A stretch of DNA of 64,000 bases from Clostridiales bacterium PH28_bin88 (GCA_000987045.1 LAKY01000067.1:25353-89352), one strand, 5' to 3'. Numbered from the stretch's first letter, positions 54,153-62,833 are shown. Notes: a model not told the origin generated them from the sequence alone. Numbers and translations: made by a program.

Positions 54153-55054
54153 CAGAAGGACCTTTCTTCCGGAGCGGCAATGAAGCGGATAAACCGGGTG
54201 GCGATACTTGGTTGTTGCTTTTCTTCCCGGAGTACCACGTGAATGTCAGTCTTGATGGAGAGATTCTCGATAGGAAGCGCGACCAGCATTCCCTTGATAA
54301 TTTCCTTTTGTACAGCCAGGCGGGAAAGCATGGAAACCCCCAAACCGGACTCTACCGCCGACTTAATGGCGTCAATACTGCTCATCTCTGCCGCCACGTT
54401 CAGGTCCCTGATCCTGAGGCCGACCAGCGCCAGGGACCTCTCCAGGACGCGACGGGTTCCGGAACCTTGCTCCCGTAAAATAAAGGGTTCCTTTTTTAAT
54501 ATGTCAACCGGAACATACTCTATACCTAGCCAGGGTTCCTGGGGAGGCGCGATCAGCACCATCTCATCGGCAAAGATTTTATGGGATACCAAACCGGGGG
54601 CTTCTACCGGCCCTTCTACGATGCCCAGGTCAATAGAGTCTCCTGTCACCCGCCGGATAATTTCCTCTGTATTGGCTATTTCTAATTTCACATCTACCTC
54701 GGGGAACTTTTCCTTAAATGTGTAAATACTGCACGGGAGAGCGTAGTTGCCCATGGAAGAACTGGCCCCTACCACCAGGGAGGGGTTGTTTGTGTGTACT
54801 ACCCGGTCCAGTTGTTTTTCCATTTCGTCGTGTAAGTCCAGGAGACGCTTGGCATACTCGTGAACCACTTTCCCCGCCTCTGTAAGGACTACACCCTGGG
54901 TCGTGCGCTCAAATAGCTGGGTCCCGTAGAAATTCTCCATATACTGGATCTGGGAGCTTACTGTTGGCTGGGTGAGATACAACAGCTTGGCTGCCCGGGA
55001 GAAACTCTTTACCTGGGCAACCACGCAGAATATTTCCAGGTAACTAAGCCGCAT
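54149..55054 (-). CDS. LysR-family regulator
   Basis: A 301-residue LysR regulator: N-terminal HTH (LEIFCVVAQVKSFSRAAKLLYLTQPTVSSQIQ) and a C-terminal periplasmic-binding-like sensor (FILREQGSGTRRVLERSL). It resembles CysB/CbbR/YeiE-like proteins that sense sulfur or anions. It is divergent from the sulfur-transport/TusA/aldehyde oxidoreductase operon with a 166-base gap and is the likely regulator of that operon. It overlaps the 3' end of the frameshifted reductase by 4 bases. A candidate LysR box ATAATACGATACTAT lies at 55077. Confidence 0.92.
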   Translation of the reverse strand: MRLSYLEIFCVVAQVKSFSRAAKLLYLTQPTVSSQIQYMENFYGTQLFERTTQGVVLTEAGKVVHEYAKRLLDLHDEMEKQLDRVVHTNNPSLVVGASSSMGNYALPCSIYTFKEKFPEVDVKLEIANTEEIIRRVTGDSIDLGIVEGPVEAPGLVSHKIFADEMVLIAPPQEPWLGIEYVPVDILKKEPFILREQGSGTRRVLERSLALVGLRIRDLNVAAEMSSIDAIKSAVESGLGVSMLSRLAVQKEIIKGMLVALPIENLSIKTDIHVVLREEKQQPSIATRFIRFIAAPEERSFC

Positions 55055-55220
55055 TAAACGTCCCTCCGAAGGTGCTATAATACGATACTATTCGGCAGTG
55101 GAGACCATAGATCCTCCCCTGCCGATGTTTTATTCCTGCTTTAACCGTGGGAATTTTTTGTTCCAGGTAGTATAATGTAGTTAACATTCTCTAAATGAGG
55201 ACAAGGATGAGGTGAATGGT

Positions 55221-55865
55221 ATGCCCCATCAAGGGTTTCCGGAACCTCGGAGAAAGATTAATCAAGTACCGTATTTTTTTGCCGGACTGGTCTTTTCCAG
55301 CCTGGTTGCTGCCATCCTCTATAGCCGGGACGGGTTGAGTGCCGCAGGCTGGCTGTTTGGCCTGGCCTTTGGTTTTGTGCTGCAGCGATCCCGGTTTTGT
55401 TTTGTGGCTGCCTTTCGGGATCTGATCCTGTTCCGTGACGGCTCCATGACCAGGGCGGTAATAATCCTCCTGCTGGTGGCTACCGCCGGAATTACCCTCT
55501 ACCAGTACGGCCTGTGGAACCAGGGGTTACCCCTGCCGGGTCCCGTCAAACCTTTTGGCATTATTACGATGGTGGGGGCCTTTATTTTTGGCGTGGGGAT
55601 GGTGCTTGCCGGTGGATGCGCCTGTGGAACGTTGGCCCGGATGGGGGAAGGGATGGCGAGGTTCTTGCTGGTGATGGTGGGACTGGTGGTGGGCGCCTCG
55701 ATGGGTTCTTTCCACTACGGCTGGTGGAGGGACAACTTCCTCTACAGCTCTCCGGTATTCTTACCCCAGGTGTGGGGCTGGCCGGTAGCCGTCGTGGTAC
55801 AGTTTCTTGTGCTGGCCGTGCTTTTCGGGCTTACAGTGTTGATCGAACGCAGGCGGCAGCTATAA
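55221..55865 (+). CDS. YeeE/YedE-family sulfur (selenium) transporter
   Basis: A 214-residue membrane protein with about five hydrophobic segments and the family Cys motifs QRSRFCFVAAFRD near residue 54 and GGCACGTLARMGEG near 132. YeeE-type proteins import thiosulfate or related sulfur species and pair with TusA-like carriers. ATG 55221 follows GATGAGGTG; GTG 55212 is in frame. The promoter has TATAAT at about 55171, preceded by the inverted repeat GGAA-TTTTTTG-TTCC. First gene of the operon. Confidence 0.88.
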   Translation: MPHQGFPEPRRKINQVPYFFAGLVFSSLVAAILYSRDGLSAAGWLFGLAFGFVLQRSRFCFVAAFRDLILFRDGSMTRAVIILLLVATAGITLYQYGLWNQGLPLPGPVKPFGIITMVGAFIFGVGMVLAGGCACGTLARMGEGMARFLLVMVGLVVGASMGSFHYGWWRDNFLYSSPVFLPQVWGWPVAVVVQFLVLAVLFGLTVLIERRRQL

Positions 55866-55883
55866 GCAATTACCTATTCTTCT

Positions 55884-55945
55884 CTGTGGTTGCTGGTAGT
55901 AAGCGACTGCTGGTTGACGGTCACTGATAACCGGTCACTAAATTG
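55884..55945 (+). repeat. 7-bp-periodic spacer after the YeeE gene
   Basis: Degenerate heptamers in which CGGTCAC recurs after 14 bases (CGGTCAC TGATAAC CGGTCAC TAAATTG). Same style as the spacers after relA, hisS, ltaE and iscU. Confidence 0.5.
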
Positions 55946-55960
55946 AAGGAGGATTGAGAC

Positions 55961-56185
55961 ATGGCTGAAGTCGTCGTGGACCTTATGGGGGAGGTCTGTC
56001 CTGTTCCCCTGTGGCGTTCCCAAAAACAATTTGCGGAATTGGGACCGGGTGACGTGCTGGTGGTCAGGACCGATTACGGGAGGGCGGTACGTAACCTGTT
56101 GGATTGGGCGGAGCGCTCCGGCTTGGAATTCGAGGTAGAAGACGTAGCAAATGGTGTATGGGAAGTCAAGGTAGTAAAAAGCTAG
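55961..56185 (+). CDS. TusA-family sulfur carrier protein
   Basis: A 74-residue SirA/TusA protein with the persulfide-carrying Cys in GEVCPVPLWRSQKQF near residue 13. It passes sulfur (or selenium) between proteins. It sits between two YeeE/YedE-type membrane genes, the known pmpA-tusA-pmpB-like arrangement. ATG 55961 follows AAGGAGG. In this window it may supply sulfur to the molybdopterin/tungsten cofactor of the nearby aldehyde oxidoreductase, which is an inference. Confidence 0.93.
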   Translation: MAEVVVDLMGEVCPVPLWRSQKQFAELGPGDVLVVRTDYGRAVRNLLDWAERSGLEFEVEDVANGVWEVKVVKS

Positions 56186-56206
56186 TTGCTTTGGGCGGGT
56201 GATGCT

Positions 56207-56731
56207 GTGAAGAGAATTAAAGAGCGTGCGAACCGGTGGGAGGCCGACTGGCCTTATTGGGTGGGAGGCTTGCTGCTGGGCTTCCTTAGCGTGGGTCTCA
56301 TGATAGTGTCAGGCCGTCCCTGGGGGATCACCATGGCTTTTTCATACTGGGGTGCTTCGGTGGTTCAGACCCTGGGAGGCCATCCGGAAACCTGGACTTT
56401 TTTTACGGAAATGGGTCAGGACTGGCAGGGAGATAGTTTCCTCAGCTATTTTGGCACCTGGCTCAATGCCGGCTTGGTGGTGGGGGCGTTATTGGCCACC
56501 CTCCTGGTATCCCAGTTCCGCTGGCGGCCAGTTAAGTCCTGGCGGGTCGCCGCGGTTGCGCTAGCCGGTGGGTTCCTGATGGGTTATGGCGCCCGCCTTG
56601 CCATGGGCTGTAACATTGGCGCCATGGTTTCGGGCGTCTCATCCCTTTCGGTTCACGGCTGGCTCTTCGCCCTGTTCGCTTTTTTGGGGGTGATGGTGGG
56701 CAGCAAGGTGTTGTTGCGTTATCTTCGCTAA
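56207..56731 (+). CDS. YeeE/YedE-family transporter, second subunit
   Basis: A 174-residue membrane protein with four hydrophobic segments, the WPYWVGGLLLGFLSVGLMI start of the family, and MGCNIGAMVSG near residue 145 carrying the conserved Cys. It complements the YeeE protein upstream to form a sulfur-compound channel. GTG 56207 is preferred over TTG 56186 because GGGCGGGTGAT precedes it. It follows tusA closely. Confidence 0.88.
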   Translation: MKRIKERANRWEADWPYWVGGLLLGFLSVGLMIVSGRPWGITMAFSYWGASVVQTLGGHPETWTFFTEMGQDWQGDSFLSYFGTWLNAGLVVGALLATLLVSQFRWRPVKSWRVAAVALAGGFLMGYGARLAMGCNIGAMVSGVSSLSVHGWLFALFAFLGVMVGSKVLLRYLR

Positions 56732-56754
56732 TTCAATGTGGGGGAGGAATGTAT

Positions 56755-57015
56755 GTGAGAGGAAGTATAGAGGTCAATGCCGGCAGGTGTACCGGTTGCC
56801 GCCTCTGCCAGTTGGCATGTTCCTGGGTGCACCTGGGGTTGTTCAATCCCGACCGGTCCCACCTGTGGGTAAAGGTGGATGAAAAGCGGGCCCGTTTTGC
56901 GGTTGAGTTTAAGGAAACCTGTAACAAATGCCGGGCATGCGTTAAGTTCTGTGCGGGGGGCGCATTGACCATCCGAGAGGAGGTGACCGCCCTTGGCCAG
57001 GCTCCTTTGGGTTGA
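56755..57015 (+). CDS. 4Fe-4S ferredoxin subunit
   Basis: An 86-residue iron-sulfur protein with CTGCRLCQLAC near residue 12 and CNKCRACVKFC near 55, followed by CAGGAL-like closure (FCAGGALTI). It is probably the electron acceptor of the aldehyde oxidoreductase, whose start overlaps its 3' end by 23 bases. GTG 56755 is better spaced from GGGGAGG than ATG 56749, which abuts the site. Confidence 0.88.
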   Translation: MRGSIEVNAGRCTGCRLCQLACSWVHLGLFNPDRSHLWVKVDEKRARFAVEFKETCNKCRACVKFCAGGALTIREEVTALGQAPLG

Positions 57016-58852
57016 TTTGAGCAGCGGAAAGATCGGAACGCGGGACTTCCCACACCTGGAGGGTGAGGTTCTCGGAGGGCTGGGGTTAAACACTAAACTG
57101 GTGGGCGAACTTGTCCCCGCGGGGTGCGATCCCCTGGGTGCGGATAACGTGTTGTGTTTTGGGGTGGGTCCGCTGGTGGGTACCTTGTTACCTACAGCCT
57201 GCCGCACTGAGGCTACGGCAAAATCTCCCTTGAGCGGTCGTTTTGGTACCGCCAACGCCGGTGGGGAGTGGGGACCTCACCTTAAAAGGGCCGGATTTGA
57301 CGGAATTGTCTTAACTGGCCAGGCCGTCAAACCTGTGTACCTGGTAGTAACGGACGGCGACGCCCAGCTTTACGAGGCTGGCTGGTTGTGGGGAAAGGAT
57401 ACCTGGGAGACGGTGGATGCCATCCGGGAACGCCACGGTGAGGAATTCCAGGTGGCCAGCATTGGGCCGGCGGGCGAGAAACTGGTCCGGTTTGCCAGCA
57501 TCCAGAACAACTACTATGCCGCCTGGGGCCGTACCGGTATGGGGGCGGTGATGGGAAGCAAGTTACTGAAGGCGGTAGCGGTTAAAGGGAACGGGGACAT
57601 TAAAGTCGCTGACCGGCAGGCCTTCATCAAGATCATGAAAGAGGGTTTTCGCCGGGTCAAAGAAGACTCCAGCTTTGGGCCTTTCAGCCGCTTTGGCAGC
57701 ATGATTGTGTCAGATGCCTTTAACGCCATTGGTGGACTACCTGGCCATAACTTTACCGTAGGGTCGCTGCCAACCTGGCAGGATACCCGTAGCCGCAAGG
57801 CCTTTGAGCAGGGGTACAAACAAAAAGACCTGGCTTGCTTTGCCTGCCCTATCGCCTGCTGCCACTGGTCGCGGGTGCCTGAGGGCGAACTGGTGGGCTA
57901 CGAGACCAAGGGACTGGAGGTAACTTTTGTACTCGAGTTCGGTGCCAAGCTGGGCTTGGAAAAGGTACCGCACATTTTTCGCTCTGTGGAAGCATGTAAC
58001 CGGTACGGTATGGACGTAATCTCCGCTGCGGGTGTTGTCGCCTTTGCTATAGAAGCCGGCAAAAAGGGGCTGCTGGCAGCGAAGGAGGTACCGCCTGATT
58101 TTGGGGACTTCATAGGGATTGTTGACCTGTTGGAAAGGATCGCCCTCCGGCAGGGCCTGGGCGACGTGCTGGCGGAAGGTTCGATGCGGGCGGGACGACT
58201 GCTTCCGGGGACGGATGGCATGGCAATGCATGTCAAGGGGGTGGAGATTCCTGTTCGTGATCCCAGGGGCAAATGGGATGTCTGGACCATGGGGTATCTT
58301 ACCAACACCCGGGGAGGTGACAGCCTGCGCACCCGTTCACCTGTCGAGGCGGTAATGGGTAAGGTCCACAGCTACCTGGCGGAGGCCCTGGAGGTACCTG
58401 CAGAACATGTGGCTGCCATGGACATGCCACCCGGCCAAAAAAAAGTAATCTTCGGAGATCCTCCCAGCCGTGTGGATATTCCCAACATGGCCCGTTACGC
58501 CGAAGACTTAATTACCATTATTAATTGTGTGGGGATGTGCATCCGCCCACCTGTGCTCCGTTCCCTGGGCCCCGATTGGTACGCCCGGAGTCTCACCGCG
58601 GTTACCGGCCAACACTATACGGAGGAACAGGTGATGGCGGCGGCCCGCCGGGTTTGGAACATGCAGCATGAGTTCAACCTGAGAGAAGGTGAGCAAGTGA
58701 CCGAATACGCCTTCCCCGAACGTTTTTACCTGGAGGAGATCACGGGAATGGAGGGGAGAAAACCGCCGTTAGATCGTAACTCGGTCGCTGAAGCCGTACG
58801 TGCCTATTTTATCACTCGGGGCTGGGACCCGGATACAGGACAGGTACTGTAG
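56993..58852 (+). CDS. Aldehyde ferredoxin oxidoreductase (tungsten/molybdenum family)
   Basis: A 619-residue member of the AOR family, which oxidises aldehydes to acids with a tungstopterin cofactor and ferredoxin. Features are the N-terminal LLWVDLSSGKI, KSPLSGRFGTANAGGEWGPHLKRAG (pterin-binding region), the [4Fe-4S] Cys in ACFACPIACCHWS near residue 285, and a late Cys in NCVGMC near 507. The usual AOR spacing C-x2-C-x3-C is seen. TTG 56993 is inside the ferredoxin gene. Substrate not predictable. The operon supplies a ferredoxin and sulfur transport genes. Confidence 0.92.
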   Translation: MARLLWVDLSSGKIGTRDFPHLEGEVLGGLGLNTKLVGELVPAGCDPLGADNVLCFGVGPLVGTLLPTACRTEATAKSPLSGRFGTANAGGEWGPHLKRAGFDGIVLTGQAVKPVYLVVTDGDAQLYEAGWLWGKDTWETVDAIRERHGEEFQVASIGPAGEKLVRFASIQNNYYAAWGRTGMGAVMGSKLLKAVAVKGNGDIKVADRQAFIKIMKEGFRRVKEDSSFGPFSRFGSMIVSDAFNAIGGLPGHNFTVGSLPTWQDTRSRKAFEQGYKQKDLACFACPIACCHWSRVPEGELVGYETKGLEVTFVLEFGAKLGLEKVPHIFRSVEACNRYGMDVISAAGVVAFAIEAGKKGLLAAKEVPPDFGDFIGIVDLLERIALRQGLGDVLAEGSMRAGRLLPGTDGMAMHVKGVEIPVRDPRGKWDVWTMGYLTNTRGGDSLRTRSPVEAVMGKVHSYLAEALEVPAEHVAAMDMPPGQKKVIFGDPPSRVDIPNMARYAEDLITIINCVGMCIRPPVLRSLGPDWYARSLTAVTGQHYTEEQVMAAARRVWNMQHEFNLREGEQVTEYAFPERFYLEEITGMEGRKPPLDRNSVAEAVRAYFITRGWDPDTGQVL

Positions 58853-58888
58853 CTAATTCATTGGCTCATTGGCTTATGAAAAAAGCAA

Positions 58889-58917
58889 GCCCCGGATGTC
58901 AACCGGGGCCTTTTTTG
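58889..58917 (+). terminator. Terminator after the aldehyde oxidoreductase gene
   Basis: GCCCCGG / CCGGGGC stem, 7-base loop, then CTTTTTTG. An 8-bp duplication (CATTGGCT twice) lies just upstream. Confidence 0.9.
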
Positions 58918-59027
58918 TTCGCGATGACGGATATTGACAATGATACAGAAATTGTAGTAGGATTAGCTAAAGAGTATTCTTGCAATACTATCGGGTAAAG
59001 TGAAGTATATTGATGGGAGCGAAAAAC

Positions 59028-59813
59028 ATGATCATACGTGGAGAAAGAATTAGGGAACTGAGGGAGGAGCGCGGGTATGCCCTGGCAGACCTGGCCCAAA
59101 GAGCGAACATTTCAATTTCGTACCTGAGTGAAATCGAAAGAGGGGCAAAAAAACCCTCCTTGCGCACTATGGACCGGATCGCTGACGCGCTGAACGTAAA
59201 CAAATCTCAACTGGTACAAATCGACGAAGGCGAACAGAGTGTGGGGTTGGGAGAAAAGATCCGCCTTATCCGGGAATCTAAAGCAATGACTCTGTCGGAT
59301 TTTGCGCACCAGGTGGGGATTTCTGTTTCTTACTTGAGCGAGATCGAACGAGGTAACGTATATCCGGCAGTCCACACCCTTCGTGCTATCGCGGAAAACC
59401 TGGAAGTATCAGTATCCAACCTGGTGGGCCGGGGCGGATCCTTGGGAGCCAAACTGCGTATGGCCCGCGAGGAACAGGGACTTACCCAGGCGGAACTGGC
59501 ACGTTCGGCAGGACTTTCGCCCGGGCTGATCGGCCAAATCGAACACGGCAAGGTCCAACCTTCCCTGCAAACCATAGAGAAGGTGGCAGGTGTGCTGGGT
59601 ACCTCCCCATGTTACTTCATTATTGACGAGGCCGGGGTAGAGGATATGGTGCACTTGATGAGTACCGACCTGAGGGACCTGCTGGCTGATCCTAATGTGC
59701 AGGCTGTGCTCCGCTTGATCTGCAACTGTACTGAACAGGAACTAAAGTTTATCCTTGACTTCATCAAGCTCTACAAGCGGTCCGGATCCGGCCCCGATTT
59801 AGAAGTTCAATAA
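59028..59813 (+). CDS. Regulator with three XRE-type helix-turn-helix domains, paralogue
   Basis: A 261-residue protein with three Cro/CI HTH domains at about residues 5-60, 76-130 and 143-200. Each has the YLSEIERG or LIGQIEHG recognition region, and a conserved tail follows (DLRDLLADPNVQAVLRLIC ... ELKFILDFIKLYKR). The layout and tail match the protein at 30611, so the two are paralogues. ATG 59028 is 8 bases behind GGGAG. A strong terminator follows. Targets and signal are unknown; the neighbourhood (aldehyde oxidoreductase) gives no firm clue. Confidence 0.88.
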   Translation: MIIRGERIRELREERGYALADLAQRANISISYLSEIERGAKKPSLRTMDRIADALNVNKSQLVQIDEGEQSVGLGEKIRLIRESKAMTLSDFAHQVGISVSYLSEIERGNVYPAVHTLRAIAENLEVSVSNLVGRGGSLGAKLRMAREEQGLTQAELARSAGLSPGLIGQIEHGKVQPSLQTIEKVAGVLGTSPCYFIIDEAGVEDMVHLMSTDLRDLLADPNVQAVLRLICNCTEQELKFILDFIKLYKRSGSGPDLEVQ

Positions 59814-59847
59814 AAATCTTCCCGGAAAATATCCGGGAAGATTTTTT
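59813..59847 (+). terminator. Terminator after the second three-HTH gene
   Basis: AAATCTTCCCGG / CCGGGAAGATTT stem with a 7-base loop and T run. Confidence 0.92.
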
Positions 59848-59942
59848 GTGTGTAATATGGAAAAACATAGAAGAAAAACAAGAGGGGGCAAAACGCAGGC
59901 AGAAGCATAGTAATATAGTATCACTTATAAGGGGGAGAGGTT

Positions 59943-60173
59943 ATGGATCAAAGGAGCATCGACCCGCAGCAATTTCCCGAACCCATCAGAAGCTTGTTGC
60001 AAGGTTTGGATCTAAAGACACTGGAGGGCGTACTGGCATCGGTCGACCGGGCGCAACTGGCTAACATGGTCGCCGGGATGCTGGATATGATAAAGCAGTC
60101 GATGACGCCTGAAGAATATCAGGCGCTAAACCAGTTGTTCAATTCCTTCAACCTGCACCAGAGGCGGGAGTAA
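59943..60173 (+). CDS. 76-residue helical protein of unknown function
   Basis: Unrecognised 76-residue, mostly helical protein with Pro near residues 8-13 and hydrophobic heptad-like spacing in the second half (LANMVAGMLDMIKQSMTPEEYQ). No Cys, no membrane segment. ATG 59943 follows AAGGGGGAGAGG. It stands alone between two terminators. Confidence 0.6.
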   Translation: MDQRSIDPQQFPEPIRSLLQGLDLKTLEGVLASVDRAQLANMVAGMLDMIKQSMTPEEYQALNQLFNSFNLHQRRE

Positions 60174-60200
60174 CCAGCACAGGGATAACCAGCCAGAATT

Positions 60201-60226
60201 AAGGGCTACACGGCAGTGTAGCCCTT
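60201..60226 (+). terminator. Hairpin after the 76-residue gene
   Basis: Perfect 10-bp stem AAGGGCTACA / TGTAGCCCTT. No T run on the plus strand; it may terminate or stabilise transcripts of both converging genes. Confidence 0.55.
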
Positions 60227-60247
60227 AAGACTATTGCAGGCTCTTTT

Positions 60248-60412
60248 CTAGCCTACAACGAAGAGGATAATCGCAAACAGGATTAAAGCGATGGCTGCAG
60301 CAATGCTAATGGTTCCCGTGAGAGCCAGGCCAATAGCAAGCAGGATGAGCAGCACCATGGCTGCAGCCCCAATGGCCAGGGGTTTCAAGCCGCCTTCCAA
60401 GACGTTTGCCAA
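60248..60412 (-). CDS. 54-residue two-helix membrane protein
   Basis: A very hydrophobic small protein: one segment at about residues 11-32 (LAIGAAAMVLLILLAIGLAL) and another to the C-terminus (IAAAIALILFAIILFVVG). TTG 60412 is 8 bases behind AAGGAGG, a better start than the long upstream frame. Divergent from the deacetylase fusion. Function unknown; similar tiny proteins are common in Firmicute stress or sporulation regions. Confidence 0.6.
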   Translation of the reverse strand: MANVLEGGLKPLAIGAAAMVLLILLAIGLALTGTISIAAAIALILFAIILFVVG

Positions 60413-60531
60413 CTGGTATTCCTCCTTCCGGTACGTTAGGTCTTTCCTAATGGTTTTCTGGGTAATAAAATAAAAGAGATAACGTAGCCCCCAGAGGTTC
60501 CAGGGCGAAGGCCGGAGGGAGGAGGGCAGGT

Positions 60532-61818
60532 ATGCAAACCTTTTTCTTGATCCTATTGGTAAGCTACTTTGCGAGAGGGTTTCAGATTTATAAAACTGAC
60601 GGTATTCTCCCGGGTGGGAGTCCCCACGGGTGGGAGGCCGCCGCTGGTTTTTCCCGGGGGATACTGGTTGTGTTTCTGGCGGATTGGGCGGTGGGTACCC
60701 CCGTGAGTAAAGTCCTCGTTTCGGTTGGCTTGACCGTCGGATATATGTGGTTCCCCCGCCGCGCCTGGGATCCATACGGTTTGGTGGGTGCGGTGATAGG
60801 AGTAATGGCGCTGATGGTGCCCGATGTACTGATCGGCATGCTCGCTTTATGGTCTCTATGGTACCTGTTAACTAAAAACTGGCGCCGGAGTGTACTGGGC
60901 TCGGCGGTCTTGCTTCCCTTCTTGATGCTGCTGCTGGATAAAACCGACATTTACGTAATCTTTGGTACTTACCTGGCAACTATCATCGTCTACGGGTTCT
61001 TTGACGAGGTGGAGGCCGCATGGTATACACTGAGGGGTAAACCGGTACCGGCACAGTTAGCGACGGTAAAATACCGGCGTGTGATGGTTCGCGCCTTGTT
61101 CGTGTGCCTGGTGTTGGCCATAGTAACCTTGACTTTGTTTAACCGGTACGTGTATCGTGGCTTTGGTATGCAGGTGGACGTGTTGCGCCGGGGCACCCCG
61201 GATTTTAAGGTTGTAGCTCTTACCTTTGACGACGGACCGGATATTCGATATACCCCGCAGATCTTGGACATCTTAAAAAAGTACGACGCAAAGGCTACCT
61301 TTTTCCTGGTAGGCAAGCATGTGGAAGAACACCCGCAAATCGCCAGGCGGATAGTACAGGAGGGGCACGAGGTCGGTAACCATACCTACTCCCACTATAA
61401 CATGCTTAAGGCATCTCCCGCCCGCCAGGTGGAGGAATTAACACGGGCGGAGGCGGTTATCAAGAACGCCACCGGAGAGCGGACTTCCCTCTTCAGGCCG
61501 CCCAGAGGCCTCTACGACGCTAACCTCCAGGGTCCACTCCATGATCGTGGGTACAGCCTCGTCTTGTGGTCTGTTACTTCAGGGGACTGGTTGGAAATAA
61601 GTTCCCGGGATATTGTCAACAATATTCTTAAGCGGGCGGGGCCGGGGGATGTCCTGCTATTTCACGACAGCGGAAACCTGATCAGTGGAGGGGGAGGTAA
61701 CCGGCTAAATACCGTCCAGGCACTCCCCCATCTTTTGGAAGAGTTAAAGCGAGAAGGTTACACCTTTGTGACCATGACTCAACTAATGATCATTTCAGGG
61801 TTGACCGGTGGTGAATGA
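60532..61818 (+). CDS. PlsY-like membrane domain fused to polysaccharide deacetylase
   Basis: A 428-residue protein. Residues 1-190 contain four to five hydrophobic segments and resemble a degenerate glycerol-3-phosphate acyltransferase PlsY (GGSPHGWEAAAGFSRGILVVFLADW). Residues 225-428 form a NodB-type deacetylase with TFDDGP, HTYSHYNM, RPPRGLYD, WSVTSGDW and LLFHDSG, all catalytic motifs present. The enzyme would act outside the membrane on a wall polymer. ATG 60532 follows GAGGGCAGGT. It overlaps the acetyltransferase gene by 11 bases. Confidence 0.85.
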   Translation: MQTFFLILLVSYFARGFQIYKTDGILPGGSPHGWEAAAGFSRGILVVFLADWAVGTPVSKVLVSVGLTVGYMWFPRRAWDPYGLVGAVIGVMALMVPDVLIGMLALWSLWYLLTKNWRRSVLGSAVLLPFLMLLLDKTDIYVIFGTYLATIIVYGFFDEVEAAWYTLRGKPVPAQLATVKYRRVMVRALFVCLVLAIVTLTLFNRYVYRGFGMQVDVLRRGTPDFKVVALTFDDGPDIRYTPQILDILKKYDAKATFFLVGKHVEEHPQIARRIVQEGHEVGNHTYSHYNMLKASPARQVEELTRAEAVIKNATGERTSLFRPPRGLYDANLQGPLHDRGYSLVLWSVTSGDWLEISSRDIVNNILKRAGPGDVLLFHDSGNLISGGGGNRLNTVQALPHLLEELKREGYTFVTMTQLMIISGLTGGE

Positions 61819-62440
61819 TTGGGTGTTAGAGATTGGACCGGCTGCGGAGGAGGAGCTTCCCGCTGTAGCGTCACTGTTCATGGAAAGTTTTACTGAGACC
61901 TTTGATCACTTGTTCGGCTCCCGTTGGCCTGCCCGGAGAGCCTCCTTGGATCTGTTCACTTTCCTCTACCGGGTGGAACCGGAGAGATTTGTGGTAGCAC
62001 GGGAGGGGGGGCAAATAGTGGGTTACGCCGTCACTCCCAGGAGTATTCGTTACCTTTGGATGCAGTTCTTGATTCGCGGTTACTTCCTCCGGTGGGGCTG
62101 GCGGCTGCTAAACGGCGACTATGGAGTCAGGGTTTTCGATCTTGGGGGTATCTTCCGCAACAAGCTTGTCTTTATCCGCTCCCCACAAAACTTCAGGAGG
62201 CACGATGCCCAGGTGCTTTCTGTGGCGGTGGCTAAAGAGGCCAGGGGTCGCGGGGTGGCTGCCTTGATGCTGGATGAAGGATTGAAGCGCCTGCAAGCGG
62301 CCGGAGCTCGAGAAGTAAAGCTGGAAGTACGGCCATGGAATACCCCCGCCTGTAGGCTTTACCGTCGGTTTGGATTTGCAGAGGTTGGAACAACTCGGGA
62401 CAGCCAGGGGGAATGGGCTGTAATGGTTAAACAGCTTTAG
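61808..62440 (+). CDS. GNAT-family N-acetyltransferase
   Basis: A 210-residue GNAT protein with the acetyl-CoA motif VAVAKEARGRGVAALMLDEGLKRL near residue 137 and VRPWNTPACRLYRRFGFAEVG near 177. The first half is family-specific. GTG 61808 or 61811 overlaps the stop of the deacetylase gene, suggesting coupled expression and action on the same product. Substrate unknown. Confidence 0.88.
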   Translation: MVNDWVLEIGPAAEEELPAVASLFMESFTETFDHLFGSRWPARRASLDLFTFLYRVEPERFVVAREGGQIVGYAVTPRSIRYLWMQFLIRGYFLRWGWRLLNGDYGVRVFDLGGIFRNKLVFIRSPQNFRRHDAQVLSVAVAKEARGRGVAALMLDEGLKRLQAAGAREVKLEVRPWNTPACRLYRRFGFAEVGTTRDSQGEWAVMVKQL

Positions 62441-62565
62441 CTTCCGGGTGTCAAGAATACTGGTGAGGATTTTCCCTATAATAAAGCAGATAAAGGTGGC
62501 AGACTCCCTTTTCGCTCATAAGATGATTGTAGAAGGTGAGCCGGGAGAAGGGAGGGGATGCCTGC

Positions 62566-62745
62566 GTGTTTCCGTACAGGACGGTGGATTTATGGCAGGA
62601 AATGGGTCAGGGTACTCAAGGGCTGGCTGCAGAGAACGGCGGTTTGGAGCAAGACAAGAAAAAGCAAGGCCCTTCGTTGGCAAATAACAGGATGTTTCTT
62701 CAGTTTCTTCTGATACTGTTCCTTTTCGGATTTAGGGACGAATGA
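62566..62745 (+). CDS. 59-residue protein with hydrophobic C-terminus
   Basis: Small protein with a polar N-terminal part and a short C-terminal hydrophobic segment NNRMFLQFLLILFLFGFRDE, a form common among short spore-associated proteins of Firmicutes. GTG 62566 is 8 bases behind GGGAGGGG; GTG 62536 is in frame. A terminator follows at 62806. Evidence is limited to the ribosome site and C-terminal pattern. Confidence 0.5.
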   Translation: MFPYRTVDLWQEMGQGTQGLAAENGGLEQDKKKQGPSLANNRMFLQFLLILFLFGFRDE

Positions 62746-62805
62746 GTGGAGACTGCTATTTCAGCGGTTCGCTGGAATTTGGCCATGGCGCAGAAGAACT
62801 CGGAT

Positions 62806-62833
62806 AACCCGGAGTATTAAACCGGGTTTTTGT
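62806..62833 (+). terminator. Terminator before the 27-residue gene
   Basis: AACCCGG (62806-62812) / CCGGGTT (62822-62828) and T run. Confidence 0.8.
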
